In this document: positions 35,670 through 47,900 of the stretch, piece by piece
Layout of the letters: each line of letters opens with the position of its first letter
How positions within the stretch are numbered: position 1 is the stretch's first letter
From: Mytilus trossulus
Lineage: Eukaryota > Mollusca > Bivalvia > Mytilida > Mytilidae
Direction of reading: 5' to 3'
Assembly (NCBI RefSeq): GCF_036588685.1
Contig: NC_086374.1
Span: forward strand, 31,922,886 to 31,986,885
Length of the DNA: 64,000 bases
Made by a program: the position numbers and the translations under genes
Notes under the pieces: model-generated
Told to the model about the DNA's origin: nothing
Database searches by the model: none
The model's input: the letters and a program-made list of their open reading frames with translations, nothing else

Positions 35670-37024
35670 AGCTCACCTGACCCGAAGGGCCAAGTGAGCT
35701 TTTCTCATTACTTGGCCTCCGTCATCTGTCGTCGACAGTCGTCGGCGTAACCTTTTTCCATTTTGAACTTCTTCTCAAGAACGACCGAATGGAATGAAAC
35801 CAAACATGGCATGAATGTTCCTTTTGATGTGTTGACCAAGTGTTGTTACTTTGTAGCCAATCCATCATCCAAAATGGCCGCCAGCAGTTTAACATAGGAC
35901 CCTATGGGAAATGCAAACAAATGACTTCTGTTAGAGAACAACTGAATCTATTGAAACAAAACATAGTAATAATGTTCCTTTTGAAGTGCTGACCAAGTGT
36001 TGTTACTTTGTCGCCTATCCAACATCCAAGATGGCTGCCAGCTGTGGAATTTACTTTAACATAGGGAATGCATACAGACATCAGACTTATGTTTGCGCCT
36101 GTCCCAAACCAGGAGCCTCTGGCCTTTGTTAGTCTTGTATTATTTTAATTTTAGTTACTTGTGTACAATTTGGAAATAAGTATGGCGTTCATTATCACTG
36201 GACTAGTAAATATTTGTTTAGGGGCCAGCTAAAGGACGCCTCCGGGTGCGGGAATTTCTCGCTACATTGAAGACCTGTTGGTGACCTTCTGCTGTTGTTT
36301 TTTTATTTTGGTCGGGTTGTTGTCTCTTTGACACATTCCAATTTTAAATGACTTCTTTTAGAGAACCACGGAATGGAATGAAACGAAACATAGTATTAAT
36401 GTTCCTTGTGAGGTGCTGACTAAGTGTTGTTACTTCGTAGACGATTCATCATCCAAGATGGCCACCAGGGGGGACTTAGTTTAACATAGGACCCTATGGG
36501 AAATGTTTACAAATGACTACTTTTTGAGAACAGCTAAATGGAATGAAACCAAAAATAGCATGAATGTTCTTTATGAGGTGCTGACCAAGTGTTATTACTT
36601 TGTAGCCGATCCAATATCGAAGATAGCCGCCATGCAGCGGGGGGCTTGGATTAACAATGGATCCTATGGGAAATACATACAAATGTCTTCTGTTAGAGAA
36701 CCACTGAATGAAATAAAACCAAACATGGCATGAATGTTCCTAATGAGATGCTTACCAAGTGTTGTTACTAAGTCGCCAATCCAATGCCCAAGATGGCCGC
36801 CATCTGGGGCTTAGTTTAACATAGGACCCTATGGGAAATGCATACAAAAGTTTTCTTCTAGAGAACAACTGAATTGAATGAAACCAAACATAGCATGAAT
36901 GTTCCTTTCCTAATGAGGTGCTAGCCAAGTGTTGTTACTTTGAAGCCTAATTTTATCTTTTTTATATGACTTCAAAAACCCAAGTAGAGTCAGATGAGCG
37001 ATACAGGCTGTTGAGAGCCTCTAG
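35670..37024 (+). mobile_element. Helentron-like element, copy C, with internal 165-bp tandem units
   Basis: The 5' end 'agctcacctgacccgaaggg' and 3' end 'agatgagcgatacaggctgt', 'tgagagcctctag' match copy B, with T on both flanks. The interior differs: about six units of roughly 165 bp, each with 'tgctgaccaagtgttgttac', 'ccaagatggc' and 'taacataggaccctatggga'. A family E copy interrupts one unit at 36077-36345. Confidence 0.72.
36077..36345 (+). repeat. Family E repeat nested in Helentron-like copy C
   Basis: 'gcctgtcccaaaccaggagc' through 'ggggccagctaaaggacgcc' to 'gttgtctctttgacacattc'. It splits a 165-bp unit between 'gcataca' and 'aaatgact', so it arrived after copy C. The inverted partner is at 32415-32607. 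Confidence 0.75.
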
Positions 37025-38109
37025 TTTATGTTGTCCTGAAAAATGTCGGATCTAGGTTTCAAATGTTAATTGCAAACATTATCTATTAGCCCTGAACACT
37101 TCAGTAAAATGTGTCAACCTGTTTTGGAGTTACTGCCCTAGAAATATAGTTTTTCAGTGTATATATCTTAATAATTCTGATCCTTTTCATGAGTTTGACT
37201 GTCCCTCTGATATCCTTCGCCCCTCTTTTGTAAAAGATAACAAAAATTTACAAAAAAATAAATTTGACTTTAAGGGCAATAACTCTTAAATACCACGATG
37301 ACATCCGAAGACTGCCGACGGTCACATAACTCGATGTAAACATGCATAGACAGCGAACACTTGCAATTGGGTTTTTAGATGTCTGTCTGATTTCATATTG
37401 TAGGTTAAAACGTATGTTTATCATTGTTTTTACCTGCATAAGTATGATTATTTCGAATCGTTCATCCAACGTGTTCATCATTTTTTCACTGTTATTCAAT
37501 GTTGACATTCTTTCCTTTTTGATAGCTGAAGACGTGCGTAAGCAATCTTTAGCTAAGATGTTGGATTGAAACCTAATATTGCTCCTTTAATATGTGACAT
37601 TTTCACAACCTCAACTAATAATTTGTTCTTGTGATGATTTTTCGAGACGTTAGACAACTTTTGTACTTTTTATTTGTAGTAACAAAAAATACCTGTTAGT
37701 TGATAATATCCCAAACAGGATATCATAATCATTTTTAGAGATAATGACCAACATTTATGTTATCGTTTGATGTTTAAATGACTTTTTCTGATTCTGCAAT
37801 CGGTTCTTTATTGATAAAAGTAAAAGAAGACACATTCGTTTAATAAAAGATCACAGGTAGCTTACACCACTATAAGGATGTTATAAGTCAAATTTAGTTT
37901 CATTTCACCCAGCGGTTTCAAATGAGGATACATGTATTTTGTTTGAGGTTCCTATCAGACGACAGACAATGAATGGATCAGCGGCAAATTGATGAGAAAA
38001 GTTTCAACCCCTGTGATCCGAATCTGCGACAAGAGACGATATTTTTCTGAATAGATTTTTTCAAAATCCTGTTGAATAGAATTTAAAAAAAAAAAAACAA
38101 CATGTTAAA
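37025..38109. other. Intergenic, no gene recognised
   Basis: Two overlapping opposite ORFs at 37248-37569 share no recognisable domain and are probably chance. No other features were seen. Confidence 0.4.
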
Positions 38110-38285
38110 TAATTCTATGCGTCCGAAGCACTTTTCTGGAGTTACCTCCATCAGGAACGCTCAAAGCCGAGGATGACTGTTCAAAGGCTTTATGACAAAA
38201 AAATACGTAAACAAAATACTAGTAGTCAAATCCAGTTATGGCCAACTTTGCCTGATGGAGTAGAAACCTTAATTTCTTTATAATT
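38110..38285. repeat. Probable dispersed repeat downstream of the peptide gene
   Basis: 'cgtccgaagcacttttctgg', 'ccatcaggaacgctcaaag' and 'gcctgatggagtagaaacct' resemble a sequence I associate with mussel intergenic DNA. There is only one copy in this window, so the assignment is tentative. Confidence 0.35.
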
Positions 38286-38379
38286 TCAAAATATAAACGG
38301 GCCATTTTTATATAAAACGATGCAGTAAAACAGAACAGACAAAGCTTATTTGAACACAACATTTATTGAATGAAGAGTA

Positions 38380-38990
38380 TCATTTTCCGAATCTCAAGGC
38401 CTGCATCTGTTTTCTAAGACTCTCACCAAATGGTCTGTCGCTTTTCAAAGCCTGCACTATGTACATGTATAAATCTTTCCCTGACAAGTTCACCTTGTAA
38501 TCTACAATGGAAAGGTTATGCCAATGAATAAAGGTGCACAATAGTCCTAAGGGAACTTAGTTTAACAAAGTAGATCATGCATTTCGTTATTTTGGAGAAA
38601 AAAAAACAAAATCTGTTTTGGCCTACACCAGTTGATTAGTTTGTAGGAATGAATTCAAACTGCAATTTGGCTAAAATATTTAAGCAATCGGCATTTGGAA
38701 AGGGCGAAGCTTAATGATAAGCAGTGTTATAAAATATGAACTGAAGGGAAAAAAGCAAGATTGGGAGTTTATATACTGAACGCAAACTCCAAAGCAGAAA
38801 AAAATAGGAAGTAAGTACCATATACTAATTTGACATACCAATTAGATTAACGTCAGCATTTGTCTCTATGTCTTCAGGAAGACCATTATTAGGGGGAATT
38901 TCAAACAATCGGAATCCCTCGTTACTTCTGATGCATGTATGAAAACATATGTACAGTAAAACAAAATATCGGTATCTTAAACATTCCATC
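38380..38990 (-). CDS. Candidate amidated RF-neuropeptide precursor (90 aa)
   Basis: The coding exons on the minus strand are 38839-38989 and 38380-38501, joined GTATGT..TAG in phase 1 (90 residues). A pyrimidine-rich acceptor (...tctcatttcag) ends one base before the ATG, implying a 5' untranslated exon upstream. TTTATT at 38362-38367 gives AATAAA 12 bases after the stop. Residues 1 to about 22 (MECLRYRYFVLLYICFHTCI) look like a signal peptide. The chain then runs without cysteine to SLRK-QMQALRF-GK-stop. Dibasic RK, an N-terminal Gln and Gly-Lys at the end predict pyroGlu-Met-Gln-Ala-Leu-Arg-Phe-amide. A single C-terminal RFamide in a precursor of about 90 residues is the layout of arthropod myosuppressins, but I cannot assign a family. 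Alternatively the whole post-signal chain, or a longer helical part, could be the hormone. Confidence 0.7.
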
Positions 38991-39699
38991 CTGAAATGAG
39001 AAAAAAATTGTCAAGAACTAATGGACGATATCAAAAGTTCAATATGAAGGATAAAAAACTTAACTCATATAGTTTTTTCACTGACCCCCCATACCCCCAC
39101 CCCCTTTACCCCTTATTAACTTCATTTGGGAAAAAAATGATTGACCAATAAGGATATGTGTTAAATCGATGTCAATTTATACAAAACTTGCAGCAATTTG
39201 ACCCCCTACCCCCAAACTATTTGAATTATGTTTTTATCCTTCATTGATTTTTTTATGTCGTCCCTAACGCGTGTGGATATTTCATTGGCGATTGCTTCGA
39301 ATGAATGAAGATGTGTGTTATTCATATTTGATTTCCAATTGGGAATCCTTATGATGTATTCAAATGATACACGTTAAGAAAGAATGATGAAAAAAGTCAA
39401 ACATACGACAACAATAATCAAATATAACCAAGACATCCAGAGGTGATAAGAGGTAAACATTTAATCTTCAATAATATATAAATCTGCAACAAAGTCCTTT
39501 TAAGCCTTTATGATCACCAAAGATACATATACGAGAAGAGTAACAGAAGTAACCATGTTGAAAACACGCGAAATGAATTTGAAAATTCAAACGCGAAATT
39601 GCCAATTTGGTCACATCATTCTTCCATATTCTACCACTGAATGTGTCATTGTATTTTACTTGCATTTAAACTGTTATCATACAATTTAAGCACTTACAT
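38991..39699. other. 5' flank or intron of the peptide gene
   Basis: No coding exon was recognised. The untranslated first exon and promoter of the peptide gene should lie here or further up. A C-rich patch ('cccccatacccccacccc') is near 39085-39105. Confidence 0.4.
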
Positions 39700-39836
39700 C
39701 AGTGGCGGATCCTATTTTCATAAGAGGGGGCCAACTATCTGTCCGCTTCAGTGATTCCCTATATAACCAACTAGGTTTTTTTTCGCAAAGGGGGGGGGGG
39801 GGCCTCCCCCGAAATAACCCTATAAATCCGCCTCTG
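39700..39836. mobile_element. 137-bp MITE with 5-bp target duplication TACAT
   Basis: Termini 'cagtggcggatcc' and 'aaatccgcctctg' are imperfect inverted repeats. TACAT flanks at 39695-39699 and 39837-39841. It contains a poly-G run near 39791-39802. It is the same type as 40267-40419. Confidence 0.82.
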
Positions 39837-40266
39837 TACATACCTTGCACAAGTATGCGTGTTGAACTTCTTTCAGTATCTATTTAGTAATTAAGGACAT
39901 CAACATTATCATAGAGAGGAGTGTTAGTTCAGTTATTTGTCTATATAAGTTATCAGAATATGAATTTTATTTGAAAAGTTATATATTTTGATTTTGTTTT
40001 AAAACGAAATTTTTCAGATCAGCTTTGTCTGTTATGAAACTTAAAATTAGTATAGTTTTTTTTTCTTATTGTTGAGTAGTTGTCTATGACGCGTATATCC
40101 ATAGCACTTAAATTCTTTTTCTCATTAGCTTTTAGATGTTATCATTATTGGTGCAAATTTTGTATCAAACAAGCAATAATATTACGCAGAATAATCTGGT
40201 CAAATGTTTCGCCAAATGCATGACACCTTCAATAGTTCCGCAAGGAAATTAAAACCGTGAACACAC

Positions 40267-40419
40267 CAGGGACGGATCCAGCAATTTTTAAAAAGGGGAT
40301 TCCAAACCCAGGATAATATAGGGGTTCCAACTTAATTTCCCCATTTAAATTCGAATTGATCGTAAACAAGAGGGTGTTCCAACCCCGGATCACACGCGCA
40401 TCCCCTGGATCTACCACTG
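40267..40419. mobile_element. 153-bp MITE with 5-bp target duplication CACAC
   Basis: Termini are 'cagggacggatccag' and 'ctggatctaccactg'. CACAC flanks at 40262-40266 and 40420-40424. Terminal similarity to 39700-39836 places both in one family (hAT-like ends, short duplication). Confidence 0.8.
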
Positions 40420-40455
40420 CACACGAGACTGTTGGTGAAGATATATTCGAGCATA

Positions 40456-41225
40456 TCTATAATACTAAAATTATGAGGTCCAATTTGTCAGCCGTCATCA
40501 CGTACAAAAGATGAATCAAAGAATTCAACTTTATATATAACTAATATAGTACAACGCTGTTGATTAAAAATTACACCACTCCAGACCCTTTTGTTTTCCA
40601 CATAATTAATATTGCCAATAATTAAGAAGTTCCGGGTCGAATCCGATACCGATACCAATAGTGTATTCCCCTGTTACATATTACCTTATCTGTACGTTCC
40701 GCATCTGAAAGGCGCACCACCAAACGCTGTATTTAGGATTTCGCTATATACACGGGTCGTAATCACAGGGTTGACACTACTAAATTCAATCATTGTCACA
40801 TTGTTCCCGATTGTAGTATTTTAATCAGTATGACTTTCTAAGATGACAATATGAATAATAAAAATCTGGACTTAAAATAAGGCGTATAGGTACAGCATGT
40901 ACAGTTTTCAATTTGTCAGCCGGAATGACGTAAAACAACGAATCAAAGAATTCAACTTTATTCAACTCATAAAGGACAATGCTGTTGGTTTAAAAATACT
41001 CCTTTCCAGGCCCTTTTTGTTTTCCAAATAAAATTAATAATACCAGTAATTGATAAGTTCCAGGTCGACGGGTTCAAACAGAAAGATGTTGAAAGCAGAG
41101 AAAACTGTGCATTCTATAATCTGCATGACTTTATCAGATGACAATACCAATACTAAAATAAGGCTAACGCATGGTTATATTCGTTGATTCAGTCACAGAC
41201 CCGCGATATCACGGGTGTGTTCTAG
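40456..41225 (+). mobile_element. Non-autonomous Helitron-like element
   Basis: It begins TC at 40456 after an A, and ends CTAG at 41222-41225 before a T, the A|T target of classical Helitrons. Five bases before CTAG is a hairpin, ACCCG (41199-41203) with CGGGT (41212-41216). Two internal halves (about 40480-40640 and 40915-41065) share 'caatttgtcagccg', 'gaatcaaagaattcaacttt' and 'gttttcca', so the element contains an old internal duplication. No Rep/helicase is encoded. Confidence 0.78.
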
Positions 41226-41230
41226 TGTTT

Positions 41231-41536
41231 GATATAATCAAGCATAATCTTACCTGATAGTGGTATAGTGATATAATCAAGCATAATCTTACCTGATAGT
41301 GTATAGTGATGTAATCCAGCATAATCTTAACTGATAGTGGTATAGTGATATAATCCAGCATAATCTTACCTGATAGTGGTATAGTGATAAAATCAAGCAT
41401 AATCTTACCTGATAGTGGTATAGTGATATAATCAAGCATAATCTTACCTGATAGTGGTATAGTGAAATAATCAAGCACAATCTTATCTGATAGTGGTATA
41501 GTGATATAATCAAGCAAAATCTTACCTGATAGTGGT
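41231..41536. repeat. 39-bp minisatellite, about 8 copies, abutting the Helitron 3' end
   Basis: The unit begins 'gatataatcaagcataatct' and ends 'gatagtggtatagt'. It begins five bases after the Helitron CTAG end. The minus strand is partly open because 39 is divisible by three. Confidence 0.93.
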
Positions 41537-41880
41537 GACCGAGCAGCAGGCTACAAATGCATCAACGAATTTTGTTATTGTATTATATATATACTCTCGA
41601 AAATATGGTTCATTATTTTGACTAACAATTAAAGTGTGAATTTAGGCTTTATGTGGAGTATAAAGGAAATTCTAATTATGGTAATGTGCGTCAACAATTT
41701 ATCCATTTTCAATATTAATCATAAGGGGCTATATTATTGAATATAGTGTCACATTTTGTTGGTTTATATGTAGTTATCATATTGGCAATTATATCATAAC
41801 TCCATTTTTATGTAAACATTATATCATATTGCTTCATACTTTGTTCCGAGTCTAGTAATTGTATTCGTCTCGAAACAGAA

Positions 41881-42215
41881 GTGAAACTACTAGCTGTCCT
41901 CACTAAACTACTAGCTATCCTCACTAAACTACTAGCTGTCCTCACTAAACTACTAGCTGTCCTCACTAAACAACTAACTGTCCTCACTAAACTACTAGCT
42001 GTCCTCACTTAACTACTAGCTGTCCTCACTAAACTACTAGCTGTCCTCACTTAACTACTAGCTGTCCTCACTAAATTACTAGCTCACTAAACTACTAGCT
42101 GTCCTCACTAAACTACTAGCTGTCCTCACTTAACTACTAGCTGTCCTCACTTAACTACTAGCTGTCCTCACTAAACTACTAGCTGTCCTCACTTAACTAC
42201 TAGCTGTCCTCACTG
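41881..42215. repeat. 21-bp minisatellite, about 15 copies
   Basis: The unit is 'actaaactactagctgtcct' plus one base, with 'cttaact' variants and one shortened copy near 42080. The 66-codon minus ORF over it is repeat-derived. Confidence 0.95.
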
Positions 42216-42319
42216 AAGTTCGCCGATTTTTCTGTTGACAGTCTTTTCCTTTCTACTTTAATAGTATTTACTCCAAATACAAAAATGGGAAAACATTGTA
42301 ATTTCAGCGAAATAATCTT

Positions 42320-42715
42320 TTAATATAAGGAGTCGACTAATAATTTATAATTTATAACAAAACAATTTAAGAAAAAACAAATACTAGTATAACATACATG
42401 AAACAAAGACAGGCCTCCTGACTTGGAACAGACTAATATTATAAAGAATGTGGCAGCATAAAACATGTTTGTGAGTGCGGAACCCTTCCCTAACGTAACA
42501 GTAAGTTCCAGTTGGCTAAACCGAAAAAAAATCGGTACGGGGTACACAACAACTATCACAAAACAAGAGACATATAGCACCGAAGTTAGATTACTCATAT
42601 AGTCTAAGTTTAAAGACTAAGGTATCTATCAGTTCACATCCAACGGATTTAGTGTAAAGACGTCATTAACATTCCGAGACACACACTACCTTGTGCAATG
42701 CCAAAATATAGGTAA
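42320..42715 (-). repeat. Dispersed repeat family D, inverted diverged copy
   Basis: On the minus strand 'tggcattgcacaaggta', 'gacgtctttacactaaatcc' and 'caagtcaggaggcctg' follow in the same order as 15720-16100. The 92-codon hydrophobic minus ORF (42320-42598) lies within this copy and is probably not a gene. Confidence 0.65.
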
Positions 42716-43904
42716 AAGCATATGCAGATCTTGATTTGTTGATAATGTTTTTCTGTTTGCAGTTTTTCATTATACACAAAATAAAGGCAAAAACTTCTAT
42801 AACGACTATTTCTACCTACTATTTTGTAAAAATCGGAAGATCTGGGAGGTCTTGTTTATCATTTTTTTGCTGTTTAGATTTTCTTTCTATCCATCATAGT
42901 GACTAAGGTAATAGGGAAAAGCAAACATTTCTAAACTGCTCCTTATCAGATTTTCTCCATCTGTAGTCATCCAGTCATGTTAGATGGCAGATGGTATCAT
43001 TAACACATTTTGTAAACAAGATTTCTACCCCCAATGTGGTTAAGTTTTCATCTTAGTTTCAGATTAATTGGACTCTTAGTTTCAGATTAATTGGACTCTT
43101 AGTTTCAGATTAATTGGACTCTTAGTTTCAGATTATTTTTTCTTTTATAAAAATTAACGGACGAAAGACGTGATGATACTATCTTACTTGTTAATTTTGG
43201 TCATTGTGCCATTAAAACATATAGTGCATAAAGCAAAGAAAAACACATAGATGCATTAGATATATACTATCAATAAGATTCATCCGGAAGCTCGGAGACG
43301 GGTCAGAGATCTTTTTCAGTTTCTATGTGTCAGTCAATTCCCTCCATCATATATCATAGTGGTTTATCACTCATTGAAATTATCCAGTACAAACATCACA
43401 CATATTCTCTTCATTGTATGATGTATAATGTGTAATATATGGTGCCAACTCTAATATGATTATTTATCTTTTTTCAATACCATGTTTCACAAGTCCCTGT
43501 AACACCATCATCGGCATTGTACATACATATCATTTCGAAGCACGAATTTACACAAACAAATGATTTAGCAAAAACATGGAAGTCATGCATTGCCCGCTGA
43601 TGCTACATGCTAAGGAAAAAGGCTATTATTTCAAGGGGTGCAAACAATTTATTGAAATTAGAGTATTTGGTTTTGATTGGCAATGAGAAAACTATCCACC
43701 AGAGTTCAAATAAGGTCAGTGGAAGCATTATGCTACTGTACAGCATTCAACGATAAGAAATACACAAATCGTACAGTAGAATAAAACCCATATTGTACTT
43801 TCGTATGATTGGAGAGAAAACCAACATGTCCTACTATTATTTTTAATCATGTTTTGCTATTTTTCCCTCCTGGATATATGCTCCACTGATATTTTTATCA
43901 TACT
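42716..43904. other. Intergenic, with a 23-bp tandem repeat
   Basis: At 43043-43132 'agtttcagattaattggact' plus three bases is repeated about four times. No gene was recognised in the rest. Confidence 0.6.
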
Positions 43905-44360
43905 AACAGTGACCTTGAACTTCGACCAGTTTAACATAAAGTCAATAAGCGTCTTTCCATATATATCTTTATCTGTTCAAGTTCCCTTCCAATCGATATT
44001 GGTAACTAAAGTCACCATCCTGAAAAAACGTTTTTCATTATATTTTTTTCTAATTTGGATATAAGGGACATTATCCTTGACCTATTGACCCCAAAATCAA
44101 TAGACTTATCACCTTTCCGATATCTTTCGTCTGCATACAAGTTTTATTTCAATAAAGCAAAGATAACTGAGTTACCATCCAGCAACAATATCCCATTTTA
44201 TAGTAGCATAGACCTTGACCTATGATATGTTGACCCAAAGATAGCCTTCTTCCCATTCCCCATATCTTCTATCCCTACAAGTTATTACAATGAAGCTGAG
44301 GACACACACGGTACCTTCAAGAAACATTTTGTATGGACAAACGGAGGGATAGATGTAGGT
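43905..44360. repeat. Dispersed repeat family F ('gaccttgacctattgacccc')
   Basis: Imperfect repeated segments of about 150 bp, with 'gaccttgaac', 'ccttgacctattgacccc', 'accttgacctatg' and 'tgttgaccc', alternate with 'aagttttatttcaataaagc' and 'caagttattacaatgaagc'. It ends in 'tggacaaacggagggataga'. It resembles a repeat widespread in bivalves. Confidence 0.55.
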
Positions 44361-44947
44361 TGCACTTCTGTAAGTATAGACAATGCAATTTAAAACAGGA
44401 ACTCTTTTTACAGCTAAAGCTGTGATCCTTTTACTAAAATAAATCATAAAAAGTTACAACCTGAAATGGAAAGTTCATATGGACTACTTTTTTGCATAGG
44501 TCAATACATGGCATATTTTCAACTTCCATATGCCTCGAATTTTAGTCTTATACCAAAATTCCGTGCTAGCCCACCTTTTACTTTGGGTCAGCCTGAAACT
44601 TAAATTTGACTTCTAACCAACTGTATTTATAGTGGTAAAATTCCCAAGTTATGTCCCTAAGAGGTCTGGATTGCGGATCAGCTGTATTTATAAAGTGCAA
44701 ACTCGTTACCTAGTGAATAGATGAAGAATTACTAAGGGCACACTAAATGTTTTTCAAGGAGCCATACAAATCAAAATACAGAAGCGCTTGAAAGGCAGTT
44801 TATGTCTAATTCACATCTGTGTTATGTGGTAATAAGAATGCCGCCTTCGGTGGGTGCATTAAAACCCTACTAAAACAATGGTTGAGCTCAGAGTTTTCAG
44901 TAGGGTAAACAGTTCCTATTTCACTTAGTGCACCTGTTGTGTAGCTA
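44361..44947. other. Intergenic flank of the 45-bp array
   Basis: No gene was seen. Diverged 45-bp units appear from about 44905 onwards and contain an in-frame TAG just before the long plus ORF. Confidence 0.45.
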
Positions 44948-47900
44948 ATGACAACAGTTCCTGTTCCACAAGGTGCATCTGTTGTGTTGCCAATGACAGC
45001 AGTTTCTGTTCCACAAGGTGCATCTGTTGTGTTGCCAATGACAACGGTTTCTGTTCAACAAGGTGCATCTGTTGTGTTGCCAATGACAACAGTTTCTGTT
45101 CCACAAGGTGCATCTGTTGTGTTGCCAATGACAACAGTTTCTGTTCAACAAGGTGCATCTGTTGTGTTGCCAATGACAACAGTTTCTGTTCCACAAGGTG
45201 CATCTGTTGTGTTGCCAATGACAACAGTTTCTGTTCCACAAGGTGCATCTGTTGTGTTGCCAATGACAGCAGTTTCTGTTCCACAAGGTGCATCTGTTGT
45301 GTTGCCAATGACAACGGTTTCTGTTCAACAAGGTGCATCTGTTGTGTTGCCAATGACAACAGTTTCTGTTCCACAAGGTGCATCTGTTGTGTTGCCAATG
45401 ACAACAGTTTCTGTTCAACAAGGTGCATCTGTTGTGTTGCCAATGACAACAGTTTCTGTTCCACAAGGTGCATCTGTTGTGTTGCCAATGACAACAGTTT
45501 CTGTTCAACAAGGTGCATCTGTTGTGTTACCAATGACAACAGTTTCTGTTCCACAAGGTGCATCTGTTGTGTTGCCAATGACAACGGTTTCTGTTCAACA
45601 AGGTGCATCTGTTATGTTGCCAATGACAGCAGTTTCTGTTCCACAAGGTGCATCTGTTGTGTTGCCAATGACAACGGTTTCTGTTCAACAAGGTGCATCT
45701 GTTATGTTGCCAATGACAACAGTTTCTGTTCCACAAGGTGCATCTGTTGTGTTGCCAATGACAACGGTTTCTGTTCAACAAGGTGCATCTGTTGTGTTGC
45801 CAATGACAACAGTTTCTGTTCCACAAGGTGCATCTGTTGTGTTACCAATGACAACAGTTTCTGTTCCACAAGGTGCATCTGTTGTGTTACCAATGACAAC
45901 AGTTTCTGTTCAACAAGGTGCATCTGTTGTGTTGCCAATGACAGCAGTTTCTGTTCCACAAGGTGCATCTGTTGTGTTACCAATGACAACAGTTTCTGTT
46001 CCACAAGGTGCATCTGTTGTGTTACCAATGACAACAGTTTTTGTTCCACAAGGTGCATCTGTTGTGTTGCCAATGACAGCAGTTTCTGTTCCACAAGGTG
46101 CATCTGTTGTGTTACCAATGACAACAGTTTCTGTTCCACAAGGTGCATCTGTTGTGTTGCCAATGACAGCAGTTTCTGTTCAACAAGGTGCATCTGTTGT
46201 GTTGCCAATGACAACAGTTTCTGTTCCACAAGGTGCATCTGTTGTGTTACCAATGACAACAGTTTCTGTTCAACAAGGTGCATCTGTTGTGTTGCCAATG
46301 ACAACAGTTTCTGTTCCACAAGGTGCATCTGTTGTGTTACCAATGACAACAGTTTCTGTTCCACAAGGTGCATCTGTTGTGTTGCCAATGACAGCAGTTT
46401 CTGTTCCACAAGGTGCATCTGTTGTGTTACCAATGACAACAGTTTCTGTTCCACAAGGTGCATCTGTTGTGTTGCCAATGACAACGGTTTCTGTTCAACA
46501 AGGTGCATCTGTTGTGTTGCCAATGACAACAGTTTCTGTTCCACAAGGTGCATCTGTTGTGTTGCCAATGACAACGGTTTCTGTTCCACAAGGTGCATCT
46601 GTTGTGTTGCCAATGACAACAGTTTCTGTTCCACAAGGTGCATCTGTTGTGTTACCAATGACAACAGTTTCTGTTCCACAAGGTGCATCTGTTGTGTTGC
46701 CAATGACAACGGTTTCTGTTCAACAAGGTGCATCTGTTGTGTTGCCAATGACAACAGTTTCTGTTCCACAAGGTGCATCTGTTGTGTTGCCAATGACAAC
46801 GGTTTCTGTTCAACAAGGTGCATCTGTTGTGTTGCCAATGACAACAGTTTCTGTTCCACAAGGTGCATCTGTTGTGTTGCCAATGACAGCAGTTTCTGTT
46901 CAACAAGGTGCATCTGTTGTGTTGCCAATGACAACAGTTTCTGTTCCACAAGGTGCATCTGTTGTGTTACCAATGACAACAGTTTCTGTTCCACAAGGTG
47001 CATCTGTTGTGTTGCCAATGACAACAGTTTCTGTTCCACAAGGTGCATCTGTTATGTTGCCAATGACAACAGTTTCTGTTCCACAAGGTGCATCTGTTAT
47101 GTTGCCAATGACAACAGTTTCTGTTCAACAAGGTGCATCTGTTGTGTTGCCAATGACAGCAGTTTCTGTTCCACAAGGTGCATCTGTTATGTTGCCAATG
47201 ACAACAGTTTCTGTTCAACAAGGTGCATCTGTTGTGTTGCCAATGACAGCAGTTTCTGTTCCACAAGGTGCATCTGTTGTGTTGCCAATGACAACAGTTT
47301 CTGTTCCACAAGGTGCATCTGTTGTGTTGCCAATGACAACAGTTTCTGTTCCACAAGGTGCATCTGTTATGTTGCCAATGACAACAGTTTCTGTTCAACA
47401 AGGTGCATCTGTTATGTTGCCAATGACAACAATTTCTGTTCCACAAGGTGCATCTGTTGTGTTGCCAATGACAACAGTTTCTGTTCCACAAGGTGCATCT
47501 GTTGTGTTGCCAATGACAACAGTTTCTGTTCCACAAGGTGCATCTGTTGTGTTACCAATGACAACAGTTTCTGTTCCACAAGGTGCATCTGTTGTGTTGC
47601 CAATGACAGCAGTTTCTGTTCCACAAGGTGCATCTGTTGTGTTGCCAATGACAACGGTTTCTGTTCAACAAGGTGCATCTGTTATGTTGCCAATGACAAC
47701 AGTTTCTGTTCCACAAGGTGCATCTGTTGTGTTGCCAATGACAACGGTTTCTGTTCAACAAGGTGCATCTGTTGTGTTGCCAATGACAACAGTTTCTGTT
47801 CCACAAGGTGCATCTGTTGTGTTGCCAATGACAGCAGTTTCTGTTCAACAAGGTGCATCTGTTGTGTTGCCAATGACAACAGTTTCTGTTCCACAAGGTG

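Noticed and set aside
42320-42598. 92-codon hydrophobic minus ORF, possible small membrane protein
   Set aside because: It lies inside an inverted, diverged copy of dispersed repeat family D, and its hydrophobicity follows from T-rich sequence.
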